Shown here: piece after piece, positions 1 through 10,847 of the stretch
How the letters are laid out: each line of letters starts with the position of its first letter
Position numbering within the stretch: the first letter of the stretch is position 1
NCBI RefSeq assembly: GCF_900182915.1
Contig: NZ_FXUG01000005.1
Location: 1 to 64,000, forward strand
Origin: Neorhodopirellula lusitana
Lineage (GTDB): Bacteria; Planctomycetota; Planctomycetia; Pirellulales; Pirellulaceae
Direction of reading: 5' to 3'
Length of the DNA stretch: 64,000 bases
The notes under the pieces: generated by a model
Seen by the model: the letters and a program-made list of their open reading frames with translations, nothing else
What the model was told of the DNA's origin: nothing
Database searches by the model: none
Position numbers and translations under genes: made by a program

Positions 1-389
1 ATCTCGGCGATTCGCTCAACGTTTCCTGCCAAAACCTTCACCTCATGTTCGGTCGGTTCAGCCAAGTGTTCTTCCATTCGCCGTCCAGGAAACACCCGTA
101 GCCAGCGGATTGCAACTTCGGCATTGCTCCAGCTTGCCACCACATCAGGCCGATTGCGAAGGATCACGTGCAAGTGATTGCTCATAACCGCGTACGAGAG
201 CACATCGATCCCAAAGACCGAAGCAAGAGCCTCCATCCGGCGTCGAATCCACTCTTTGCGAAACGAGTAATCCTTGCCCGTCTGTGCATCGACGCCAGCT
301 AGGAATGCTCGCCGAACGCATCTCTGAACCGCATGGACGATACAAATCTCGCCATTTTCAAACTGTTCATCACGTTTCGGCCTAGGCAT
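1..389 (-). CDS. IS200-like / REP-associated (RAYT-type) transposase, 3' end outside window
   Basis: Reading the minus strand from the ATG at 389 gives an open frame that runs off the left edge (about 129 residues visible), beginning MPRPKRDEQFENGEICIVHA. It contains the HUH-type core motif SNHLHVILR near residue 72, in which the two histidines bind the divalent metal of Y1 single-strand transposases. The order of features (short basic N-terminus, R-A-F-L-A-G, then Y-A-V-M-S-N-H-L-H) is that of the IS200-like domain used by REP-associated transposases. The catalytic tyrosine would lie further along and is not in the window, so activity cannot be judged. The start codon lies 61 bp from a dense array of GGTGGGTGGCACC repeats, which fits a RAYT and its REP-like substrate. 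Family assignment is firm; function in repeat mobilisation is inferred. Confidence 0.8.
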   Translation of the reverse strand, partial: MPRPKRDEQFENGEICIVHAVQRCVRRAFLAGVDAQTGKDYSFRKEWIRRRMEALASVFGIDVLSYAVMSNHLHVILRNRPDVVASWSNAEVAIRWLRVFPGRRMEEHLAEPTEHEVKVLAGNVERIAE

Positions 390-449
390 CGAACGGCTCC
401 TGGGTGAGTTAGTCAGATAAAACCACCGTAGCAATCGAGTCTTCATAGT

Positions 450-761
450 CAATCATTTGGTGGGTGGCACCAAACAGGACTGTTCATCGTCAATCAGTTG
501 GTGCAATCATTTGGTGGGTGGCACCGAAAATCCGGAAAATCCTCACCGAAAATCACTTGGTGGGTGGCACCGCAATCATGGTGGGTGGCACCGAACAGCA
601 CCGAACAGCATTTGGTGGGTGGCACCGAACAGCAGCACCGGGTGGCACCGAACAGCAGCACCGGTGGCACCGAACGCTTGCCTGGGTGGCACCGAACGCT
701 TGCCGCACCGAACGCTTGCCCGAACGCTTGCCGAACGCTCGAACATTTGGTGGGTGGCACC
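450..761. repeat. Array of GGTGGGTGGCACC repeats (REP-like), partly degenerate
   Basis: The 13-nt core GGTGGGTGGCACC occurs complete at 459-471, 513-525, 559-571, 580-592, 614-626 and 749-761, and 5'-shortened at 640-649, 663-671 and 683-693. The usual flanks are CATTT before the core and GAAC after it. GGTG and CACC at the ends of the core can pair, giving a minimal hairpin. Between 672 and 740 a second unit, GAACGCTTGCC, is iterated about five times with short slips. Spacing is irregular (21-60 nt), with no uniform spacers, so this is not CRISPR. All copies here have the same orientation. The array lies between the transposase start and the PEP-CTERM gene. Confidence 0.85.
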
Positions 762-829
762 GAACGCTCTTAGATGCAATTGATCGCATTCGTGGACACG
801 AAATCGAGAGATGTCATGCAGAGCATGAC

Positions 830-1477
830 TTACTGGACTCTTCGTGCATCGCGTCGTCGGCGTTCAATCAAGGCCCCACCAACGGCGAAAAGGAACACGG
901 CCATCGAGGGCTCGGGAACCGCTGTCACGTCAAAAGAGACAGCTTCTAAAGCCGCAACATTTGACACAGAAACGGCTATTGTGTCGCCGTCGGTCAACGC
1001 GATAGTAGGTGTCCACTCATCAGATGAGCCGTTGAAATTTAATTTCCCCGTAAACAACTCGAAGCTGGTTCCATCCACAAGTACCGTAGCTGAATCGCTT
1101 GAATCTGAACCAATTCCTGAAAAGTCAATACTGGTCAACGTAACTATCGTCGGCGCGGAAAAGTTGACGGTGAAGGTAAGGGTTTCACCAGCGTCAAATT
1201 GACTTGCCTCATCATCGAATGTTCCGCCTGTATTTACGCCAGCGGTCGTTCCATTTGCTGAGAATGTGCCCGTACCATTTCCGCCTGCAAACGTCGAGGT
1301 CGCGACTTCAGACAGTGTTACCCCCGATGCAATCGTAAAGTCAATGGTTTCCAAGTCTTCGCCTGCAGTTCCGGCAACTCCTGAGGGATCCAACAGGTTA
1401 AACGTAACAATTGCGGCCTCGGACTTTAGCGTTAGGCAAGTGAACAAGACGAAAAAAAATGCGGCTTTACGTATCAT
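830..1477 (-). CDS. PEP-CTERM sorting-domain protein
   Basis: A 215-residue exported protein. It has an N-terminal signal peptide (MIRKAAFFFVLFTCL... to about residue 22), a Thr/Ser/Gly/Asp-rich beta-strand body with almost no cysteine, and a C-terminal sorting tail: VPEPS at about residue 188, a hydrophobic stretch MAVFLFAVGGAL, and a basic end ERRRRDARR. That tripartite tail is the PEP-CTERM signal, recognised by an exosortase in organisms that make exopolysaccharide. The body resembles the beta-rich surface proteins usual in this class, but I recognise no enzymatic motif. The upstream non-coding stretch on its 5' side is long, and no obvious Shine-Dalgarno sequence precedes the ATG. Role: probably a surface or matrix-anchored protein of unknown ligand. 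Confidence 0.85.
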   Translation of the reverse strand: MIRKAAFFFVLFTCLTLKSEAAIVTFNLLDPSGVAGTAGEDLETIDFTIASGVTLSEVATSTFAGGNGTGTFSANGTTAGVNTGGTFDDEASQFDAGETLTFTVNFSAPTIVTLTSIDFSGIGSDSSDSATVLVDGTSFELFTGKLNFNGSSDEWTPTIALTDGDTIAVSVSNVAALEAVSFDVTAVPEPSMAVFLFAVGGALIERRRRDARRVQ

Positions 1478-2243
1478 GTTATTGAACTCGTAAAAAGGAT
1501 GAGAAACTCACAACCTCAAAGAGTGCTATCTAGCTTAAGAAATCCGGATGGTGGGAGTCACATGATACTAGGTGATTCTTCACCAACTGGGCAACCGTAG
1601 CAATCGGATCACAGGGGAAGCTGGTGCAATCCTTTATCAGAATGGGATAGTTTCAGAGTGAACCCGTCTTCTGATTTGAGATTGCATAGCTACTAGATCG
1701 ATTAATGGATCGACGACAGTCTTTGTTGGAACAGCCAGAATTATAGACACCGCAGGAGACGCGATTGGGGTACCTGACGCAATCCCGCCGAGCCACCTGC
1801 GCCCCCCCATGCCACTGCGAGTGTGTCTAGCCCCGCAAAACAACCATTGCGGCCGTTAGGCCACCCGTCCCTGCAGGTTAAATTCTAGTGAAGGAACAGG
1901 CGCGAGGCATCTTATGCTGATTAACTGATGGTGTTGCTAAACATCGTGAACCAGTAGACGGTGCCACCCATCGAATGTTCCGTTGGGCGAGATCCTTCGG
2001 GGATTAAGATTCTGGATAGGTGAACCGCGCGTATGCGGAGCCTAGGTGGTGGCGTTTTCCGCATCCATTTTAATTGCTGCGAGAGGCGATTTTGTGAAAA
2101 GGCTTGCCTGGGGTGTTTGCTAGCTTTCCAAATCGGATGTTGCCGAAGCGTTGCGTTGGAGTTTGTTAGGATGTTGTGTCCACTTGTTTGCAGGTGGTCG
2201 CCTTTTTTGGTGAATATGGTCCTAATTCGAGCGACGTTTTTTC
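1478..2243. other. Non-coding stretch between PEP-CTERM gene and hydrolase gene
   Basis: I see no convincing gene here. Short frames exist on both strands (for example minus 1637-1843 and plus 2033-2383), but their translations are low-complexity or Cys/Arg-rich without recognisable motifs. The only distinct element is the inverted repeat copy at 1960-1970. The divergent promoters of the PEP-CTERM gene and the hydrolase must lie in this stretch; I could not assign -35/-10 boxes. Confidence 0.5.
1960..1970. repeat. Isolated inverted copy of the GGTGGGTGGCACC repeat
   Basis: GGTGCCACCCA at this site is the reverse complement of TGGGTGGCACC. The flank also matches: the reverse complement reads GGAACATTCGATGGGTGGCACCG, which resembles the GAACATTTGGTGGGTGGCACCG copy at 741-762. 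It is the only copy I found outside the array, in opposite orientation, about 1.2 kb away. Confidence 0.7.
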
Positions 2244-2918
2244 ATGGCCATCGAGTCGAGTCCGCCGCTAATACTTCTTTCTGGACTGGCTGCCGACTCT
2301 CGTATCTTCGGGCCGCAAAAACTTGCGTTCCCGCGACTTCAGTGTCTGCCTTGGCTGAGTCCGACGCGGGGCGAGTCGCTTGACCGCTACGCCCAGAGAA
2401 TGGCTGCGTCTCTTGGCGACGGTCCTTGTGTGATTGGCGGGGCTTCGTTCGGCGGGATTGTCTCGCTGCACATGGCGCGCTACCTCAACGTGCAGGCTGT
2501 TGTGCTTATCGGCAGCGTCAAATCGCCGGCTGAGCTTCCGCTTTATGCACGATGCGCGAGGCCGTTTCGGTTTTTGATTCCGCTGATTCCAGTTCGCTTG
2601 ATGCAGATCCTTGCGCGGCCGTTCACGCAATCAGGAATCCGACGACTCGCTCCCTTCACGCACGGTCTCGCTTGTCAGTTTTGCGATGCGGATCCTTCCG
2701 TGTTTAAGTGGTCTTTAGCTCGGATTCTGGACTGGTCTTCCTCACCCGCGGTCTTGTGTCCGGTTTTTCACATTCATGGAGATCGAGACTGGACGCTTCC
2801 TGTCCGACACACGAGTCCAAATGTTGTTGTCACGGGAGGCGGCCACGTCCTGACACTCACTCATGCTAAAGAAGTAAACTCTTTCCTTGATGCGATTCTT
2901 GCCAAACTAGCGAAATAG
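2244..2918 (+). CDS. Alpha/beta-fold hydrolase
   Basis: A 224-residue cytoplasmic protein with the order of an alpha/beta hydrolase. An early LLSGLAADSRIF segment resembles the oxyanion strand (usual H-G replaced by S-G). The nucleophile elbow G-A-S-F-G-G puts the catalytic serine at residue 68. The motif HGDRDW near residue 180 supplies the acid, and GGGH gives the base histidine at 201. The length suits small esterases or BioH-like hydrolases, but there is no segment that fixes the substrate. No signal peptide is visible. It stands alone on the plus strand; the exported DJ-1-like gene follows 169 bp later. Fold: sure. Substrate: unknown. Confidence 0.8.
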   Translation: MAIESSPPLILLSGLAADSRIFGPQKLAFPRLQCLPWLSPTRGESLDRYAQRMAASLGDGPCVIGGASFGGIVSLHMARYLNVQAVVLIGSVKSPAELPLYARCARPFRFLIPLIPVRLMQILARPFTQSGIRRLAPFTHGLACQFCDADPSVFKWSLARILDWSSSPAVLCPVFHIHGDRDWTLPVRHTSPNVVVTGGGHVLTLTHAKEVNSFLDAILAKLAK

Positions 2919-3087
2919 CCATTCCTCTCATCTCCAGCAGGGAAGGTTCCGGAATTCGAGTGGCCATTTGCATCAAATAGCCTGGGCAAACCAGGCAATC
3001 CCGTGTTGGCCAAACACCCGTTGAAAGTCGACGCTCCATCGCGATGGCTCTTTGACATCCCTTTCCGCAAACACACTGCGATCCAAA

Positions 3088-3876
3088 ATGAAAACGCTTC
3101 CGACTCTTGTGCTCGCTCTGTTCGTCGTCGCAGTTGTCTACGAATCTGGGGAGGTCCCACAAACAGCCAACGCCGCTCCTCCGGCGCAAGACATTGCAAC
3201 TTCGCCACAAGGTGAAACCTGTGTCATCAACTTGGAGAAACGCCGAAAGACTTTTGACGAGAGCCTACCGACCATTGGAGTCATCTTATTTGATGACGTG
3301 TTGATGACCGAGGTCACCGCACCGATCGACGTGTTTTCGAAGCCACGCGAGAACGGCACTGCTTTATTCAATGTCGTCACCGTAGCGGAAACGTTGCAGC
3401 CGGTTTCAACTGAGAGCGGCTTGCGGATGCTGCCGGACTACACGTTTTCGGATTGCCCCAAGCTAACGGTGCTGGTCGTGCCGAGTGCCTATGACATGAC
3501 CGCAACGGTTGACAACGACGAGATCGTCCGTTTCATCAAGAAGCAAAACGCCCATTCTGATTTCACGATGAGCAATTGTGCGGGCTCCCAACTAATTGGC
3601 GAATCAGGGATCGCGGACGGACGCAAGATCGTGACCTACATCGGAGGCGGAGGCGACCTGCAAGAGAATTACCCGGCCTTGCAGGTCCAAGATGACCAAA
3701 CAGTCAGCTTCGTCGAAGACGGGAAGTTCCTCTCATCCAATGGCAATCTTGCCAGTTACATCTCCTCGCTTGAACTTCTGGAAAAGATGAGCAGCAAGGA
3801 ACATCGTGATTTTGTCGAATCGTATCTCTATCTCGAACGACTGACGAAATGGGATCAATCAGCAAGTGGGAAGTAA
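3088..3876 (+). CDS. Exported DJ-1/PfpI-family protein (class I glutamine amidotransferase-like fold)
   Basis: I start at the ATG at 3088 because it opens directly into a signal peptide (MKTLPTLVLALFVVAVV); an upstream in-frame start at 3052 would put 12 polar residues before it. The mature part follows the DJ-1/PfpI fold: IGVILFDDVLMTEVTAP (residues 63-79, with the conserved Glu75), LTVLVVPSAYD, and the nucleophile elbow M-S-N-C-A-G-S with Cys164, then GESGIADGRKIVTYIGGGG. This layout is closest to the DJ-1-like domain found at the N-terminus of many AraC-type regulators, but no DNA-binding domain follows and the protein is exported, so a regulatory role is unlikely. Possible roles are a periplasmic chaperone, glyoxalase or amidase. 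Family sure, activity unknown. Confidence 0.8.
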   Translation: MKTLPTLVLALFVVAVVYESGEVPQTANAAPPAQDIATSPQGETCVINLEKRRKTFDESLPTIGVILFDDVLMTEVTAPIDVFSKPRENGTALFNVVTVAETLQPVSTESGLRMLPDYTFSDCPKLTVLVVPSAYDMTATVDNDEIVRFIKKQNAHSDFTMSNCAGSQLIGESGIADGRKIVTYIGGGGDLQENYPALQVQDDQTVSFVEDGKFLSSNGNLASYISSLELLEKMSSKEHRDFVESYLYLERLTKWDQSASGK

Positions 3877-3930
3877 TGCGGGCGAGCATCATGCAAGTCG
3901 ACCAGCACGCTTGAGTTTGTTGGGTTGGGA

Positions 3931-5952
3931 TTATTGGGATGGCCATTGCATTAGCGGCTTACCTTCCTCGTTCAAAATCCGAAGGTTGGCAATGATAGAG
4001 TTGCCAGGACCTTCGCTGACGTCGATTCGTATTTGTTGAAGACGTTTGCTCGTGACGAGAGGGATGTGAATGGCTTGCCAGTCAGTGCTGCCGTTGACGT
4101 CAAACAGCACTTGGTTGCCTTGGGGCAATGACTTCTTCGGGTTCGTGGTCACGAAGACTTCGCCTGTCGCGGTAACACTGCTCTTCAACTCAAATGCCAA
4201 TTGGTAGGGACCGTTGGGTAAGCTGACCTTGCGAAGGTCGATGGCGACCCCAGGATCGTCACCGGTGAACGTGAGCCGGATTTCGCTGCCCACGATTTCT
4301 AGAGTGGTGTTCTTTCTCGCGCGAATTCGTGGGGGTTGATTACTGTTGTTCGATGAGCGTCTTGCTCGCTTGTTCTTTTGACGACTGTAGCCGTCGACGC
4401 TGGTCGCATCAAAATGGGTCCACTCGCCATGCAGATGGGGATCGTTGGATTCGCTCACCTCCGAATAAAACTTGGCCGGCGCGTGAAGGACATTTTTGGT
4501 CATGTCCTCCCAGGTTGAAATCATCGCATTGAGCCTCTCAGGATAGACTTCGGCTAGATTGGTAAGCTCGGATCGATCGTTCGCCAGGTTGTAGAGTTCC
4601 CATGGTTTGCTTTGGAAACTGACCAGCTTCCAATCGCCATCGCGTAACCCGCGATCACGCGAGAACAGTAAGTGAATGGGTGGTCGTGATGCGATTCGGG
4701 CGCCGTCGAGAATGGGCTTGAGTGAGATGCCTGAAACGGGACGGAGGTCTCGATCCAGCCAAGATTCGGGAATCTTCGAATCAGTGATTTCGGCCAAGGT
4801 CGGCAACACGTCGATCAGGTGAGCGGGTTGATCGACGACGGAACCCGCAGTCTGTTTCAGACCGGCGGGCCAATGAACAATTGCAGGCGTTGAGATACCG
4901 CCTTCGAATTGGTTTTGTTTGTAGTAGCGAAATGGGCTGTTTCGTGCCCAGGACCAACCGGTTGAATCGGAGAGCGATGTTTTGGCGTTGGTCGGTTCCA
5001 CATCCAAGCGGGGCGTTTGTCGGTCGTAGGGGCAGGCGCCGTTGTCGGCCACAAAAAGGATGAACGTGTTGTCGAACTCGCCTGTGCGTTTCAGATCGGC
5101 AACGAGCCGGCCGACTTCCTGGTCGACTCGATCAATCATGGCTGCCAAAGTTGACATGCGATTGGCTTCGTAGTCGCGTTGCCATGAAGTTAAGTCTTCC
5201 CACGCGGGGATGTGTTCGGGGCGGGGGGACGGCTTGAGTGAATCAGGAATCACGCCCGCTTGTTTTTGTTTGGCAATCCGAGCGTCACGTGTAACGTCCC
5301 AACCGTTGCTGTACTTGCCTTTGTACTTGGCATAGTCTTCGGGCAACGCGTGCAATGGAGCGTGTGGAGCATTGAAGGCAACGTACAAGTACCAAGGTTG
5401 ATCGACCTGCCGTGCCTCATCCAAAAACTGCAAGCCGTAGTCGACGTTCGCGACCGTGGTGTAGAAACCAGTTTTAGGGACCTTCCAAGCTTCGCCATTG
5501 AGGCGAAATGTATCGTCGCCCGAGAAATAGTTACACGATCCGCTGAGATGACCGAAGTACTTCTGGAAGCCAAAGTCAGTTGGTTGTTCCTTCAGATGCC
5601 ATTTGCCTGTCATGGCGGTGGAGTAGCCTGCGTTGGCGAGCACTTCCGCTGACGTGACGGCGTGGGTGAGCGAGGTGTCACCCGCCGCGATGCAGTATAG
5701 ACCGGTCAGCAAACTGACGCGGGACGAATGACACTTTGCCGTGTTATAGAACTGCGAGAACCGAAGGCCGCCGCTGGCGAGTAAATCGAGATTGGGTGTG
5801 TCGATCTCGCTGCCATAACATCCGATGTCTGAAAACCCGAGATCATCCACCATGATCACCAGAACGTTTGGGCGTTCGGCGTGAACGCAAGTTGCAGCCA
5901 GCGTTACAAAAATGATTGCGAGCACGCAAACGGTTACCAAAATACGATTCAT
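3931..5952 (-). CDS. Exported sulfatase with CHSSR active-site motif
   Basis: The chosen start at 5952 (MNRILVTVCVLAIIFVTLAA) begins a signal peptide ending near HAERPNV; an in-frame start at 6060 adds 36 residues of no clear role. The product is 673 residues. IMVDDLGFSDIG (metal-binding Asp pair at 36-37) and the later FVADNGA are type I sulfatase signatures. The position normally C-x-P-x-R reads C-H-S-S-R with Cys74, so the Cys to be converted to formylglycine is present but the proline is replaced by serine. After the catalytic domain, from about residue 535, a basic RARRSSNNSNQ linker leads to a beta-sandwich, probably a carbohydrate-binding domain. No sulfatase-maturing enzyme gene is nearby. 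Substrate unknown; a sulfated polysaccharide is likely. Confidence 0.88.
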   Translation of the reverse strand: MNRILVTVCVLAIIFVTLAATCVHAERPNVLVIMVDDLGFSDIGCYGSEIDTPNLDLLASGGLRFSQFYNTAKCHSSRVSLLTGLYCIAAGDTSLTHAVTSAEVLANAGYSTAMTGKWHLKEQPTDFGFQKYFGHLSGSCNYFSGDDTFRLNGEAWKVPKTGFYTTVANVDYGLQFLDEARQVDQPWYLYVAFNAPHAPLHALPEDYAKYKGKYSNGWDVTRDARIAKQKQAGVIPDSLKPSPRPEHIPAWEDLTSWQRDYEANRMSTLAAMIDRVDQEVGRLVADLKRTGEFDNTFILFVADNGACPYDRQTPRLDVEPTNAKTSLSDSTGWSWARNSPFRYYKQNQFEGGISTPAIVHWPAGLKQTAGSVVDQPAHLIDVLPTLAEITDSKIPESWLDRDLRPVSGISLKPILDGARIASRPPIHLLFSRDRGLRDGDWKLVSFQSKPWELYNLANDRSELTNLAEVYPERLNAMISTWEDMTKNVLHAPAKFYSEVSESNDPHLHGEWTHFDATSVDGYSRQKNKRARRSSNNSNQPPRIRARKNTTLEIVGSEIRLTFTGDDPGVAIDLRKVSLPNGPYQLAFELKSSVTATGEVFVTTNPKKSLPQGNQVLFDVNGSTDWQAIHIPLVTSKRLQQIRIDVSEGPGNSIIANLRILNEEGKPLMQWPSQ

Positions 5953-6478
5953 TTTCGAACTTCCAGGCGGGGTGAAGGATATAGGTGGGGGCCGATTGGC
6001 GTCGGCGATCCAGAGCAAAATGCTCGCAGGAATGATGTTTCGAGTATGCGATTCTATCATGCCCGACGATTGGCCATGTCCATCGCAGGACGCGTTGGAC
6101 AGTATCGATTTTGGGAACGGATGCTAGCGCGGCGTTTTGCGAGTCGTTCGATGCTACTTCAAGTCATTCGATGTGACTCAGGTATGCTAAACAGCTTCGC
6201 TTGAAAGTCGAGAACGAGTTCCACTTCATGCCAATGGCTTAGCCGCCTGCTGAAAATCGCATGGCAAGTAGCCGAGACGCATCGTCGTGCGGTCCGCCAG
6301 GTAAGATCGTTGCGATCTCAAACGCTTTTAGTGGAACGGCACAGGGCCTGTGCCGACTGCAATCGAAAATCAACAGGCCGTTAGGTACTGGCAGATCACC
6401 AGTGGCGATTGGGACTCTGGTAGGTGCTTGGCATCGGAGCGCACTCATTGGCTATCGCCTCGTTTTCAAAGGGAGCAC
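5953..6478. other. Non-coding stretch, divergent promoter region
   Basis: This lies between the minus-strand sulfatase and the plus-strand small membrane protein. Frames in it give Arg/Ser-rich translations without motifs. I see no strong hairpin, repeat or RNA gene, and it must hold both promoters. Confidence 0.4.
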
Positions 6479-6820
6479 ATGAAACAACTCACCGACCTGT
6501 TGATTCAACGAACGTGGTGGCGTTACTCGCCGAGACACGGTGATCTATTCAAAGACCTCTACCACGGGTTCAACCTTTGCGAAGGCGCGTTCTGGGTCGC
6601 CCTTTCATGCTTGGTCTTACGTCGCTACTGGATCCACCGTAATAGCCCACTTGAGATCGTGTATTCGATCCTATTTCTCACTTTCGGGATCACTGACTTC
6701 GTCGAATCATCCGCTTTGACTTCGTGGCTGATTTGGCTGAAGGTGATGAACCTGGTGCCGCTGTTCTTGGTTCGTCGAACCATCATCCGGCGATACTACC
6801 CTGAGTCCAAGTTGTACTAA
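6479..6820 (+). CDS. Small membrane protein of unknown function
   Basis: 113 residues from the ATG at 6479, which is preceded by GGGAGCAC, a fair ribosome site. The same frame is open upstream to 6350, but that part is polar and looks non-coding. The protein has a soluble start (MKQLTDLLIQRTWWRYSPRHGD) and hydrophobic segments around residues 33-47 (EGAFWVALSCLVL) and 58-75 (LEIVYSILFLTFGITDFV), with a third weaker one near 83-98. It ends with a basic tail RRTIIRRYYPESKLY, giving two or three membrane passes. The Trp/Tyr content and clear positive-inside pattern argue that it is real. I do not recognise the family. Confidence 0.6.
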   Translation: MKQLTDLLIQRTWWRYSPRHGDLFKDLYHGFNLCEGAFWVALSCLVLRRYWIHRNSPLEIVYSILFLTFGITDFVESSALTSWLIWLKVMNLVPLFLVRRTIIRRYYPESKLY

Positions 6821-7647
6821 TGAGACTCCTGAATTGGAATCGAAGAACATGCCTTGAACAGATTCCGCTCCCGCCCCGGAGCCACAGGTTTTTCGGTAGA
6901 CGCGTATTTTCCGGTAGACGCGTGGCCCCCACATCGCTCCCGACGAAGCGAGGGAAAGGCAGTTGTTGATTCCCCACAACTTTGGTGCGTGGCGGCTCCC
7001 AACTATTCGAGTTCGCGCGACTTCACTTCACAGCGTTTTTCCCAATCGGTTGGGATTTGCACGCTACAGCATGATTCCAAACGATTGAGGACAATCGTTT
7101 TACTCTTGCAAAGCGAATGTCACGCTCACTACACGGGCAAACATCACACGAGCAAAATTCGCTTGCCCGAGCGAGGGTGAGGGACTTGTGGGTAGTCGTC
7201 AGGCAAAGGCAGTGCCACCATCTGACAGTGTGTAACTTGCAGCTACGTCGTCCCGCATCTCCGAGGCGGAAACGTGCGCAACCATCGGTGGGGGGGAGCC
7301 CACAGGCTGGAAGCCGGTGATTCGCCCCCGGGTTTGGTTGCCCCCCGGGCTCGACTGACTCTAGGCGGTGCGAAAGAAAACTGAGCGACACGACTTGATC
7401 GGTGCGACTGTCGTGTTGGATGTCCGGACGTGTCGAGCTGACTGGCACGTTGTTTCTAGCGACTATCTGGGGGATTCGTGGCTGCCGTTGCCCCGATGTC
7501 CCGTTTTCTGCCCGTGGGCTGGGGCAAAGGGAGGAGCACGCTGTCATCCGATCGCACCCGTGTTAGTTCGGTGCAGAAGCCTCTAGGATACGGGGAAGAA
7601 TTGGGAGCCATCCGAATCTTCACACTTGCCAAAACGGACCGAAAGAA
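6821..7647. other. Long non-coding leader upstream of gcvP
   Basis: About 830 bp without a credible gene; the longest frame (minus 7023-7547) translates to a Cys/Pro/Arg/Ser-rich sequence typical of spurious frames. Structure I can see: a direct repeat CGGTAGACGCGT at 6894-6905 and 6912-6923 (18-nt period), and two CCCGGG palindromes at 7327-7332 and 7344-7349 that could pair across TTTGGTTGCCC. I looked for the conserved cores of glycine and cobalamin riboswitches, RNase P RNA, SRP RNA and tmRNA and did not find them. A long untranslated leader or an unrecognised RNA remains possible. Confidence 0.4.
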
Positions 7648-10626
<2,979 letters not shown>

Positions 10627-10653
10627 ACCTCGCGTTCACGTCCAAGACAACTT

Positions 10654-10688
10654 GCCGGTGCCCTTGCATGAAAATGAATCGCACCGGC
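10654..10688 (+). terminator. Hairpin after gcvP, possible terminator
   Basis: GCCGGTGC at 10654-10661 pairs with GCACCGGC at 10681-10688 across a 19-nt AT-rich loop, 28 bp after the gcvP stop. There is no U-run after it, so it may be a transcript-end stabiliser rather than a classical terminator. Confidence 0.45.
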
Positions 10689-10847
10689 GAGCGTGCCCCG
10701 TGTGGAATGAGTCCAACCAGTGGCCCGGGCTGATGCGACATCATGACGACGGTGCTGCACTTACCCCAGTTGCTCGTCTGCGATGCCTCACTATCGGGTG
10801 ATCTCCAAGCATACGCCCGAGATGGATGATCTCGAAGATCACGCGGC

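Noticed and set aside
450..761. Possible CRISPR array
   Set aside because: Cores are 13 nt, spacing is irregular from 21 to 60 nt, there are no unique spacers of equal length, and no cas genes occur.
457..949. Several overlapping frames on both strands inside the repeat array
   Set aside because: They consist only of translated repeats (GGW, HRT and similar units) and have no start-site or domain support.
1637..1843. Minus-strand 68-residue frame
   Set aside because: No motif, ribosome site or context; composition is like other non-coding stretches.
2033..2383. Plus-strand 116-residue Cys-rich frame overlapping the hydrolase start
   Set aside because: It conflicts with the well-supported hydrolase at 2244 and has no recognisable features.
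7023..7547. Minus-strand 174-residue frame in the gcvP leader
   Set aside because: Cys/Pro/Arg/Ser-rich translation typical of GC-rich antisense frames; no motif and no neighbour on that strand.
7190..7647. Glycine or cobalamin riboswitch upstream of gcvP
   Set aside because: CCGGTGA and CCCCCGGG fragments resemble parts of a B12 element, but the conserved core elements are not present in order.
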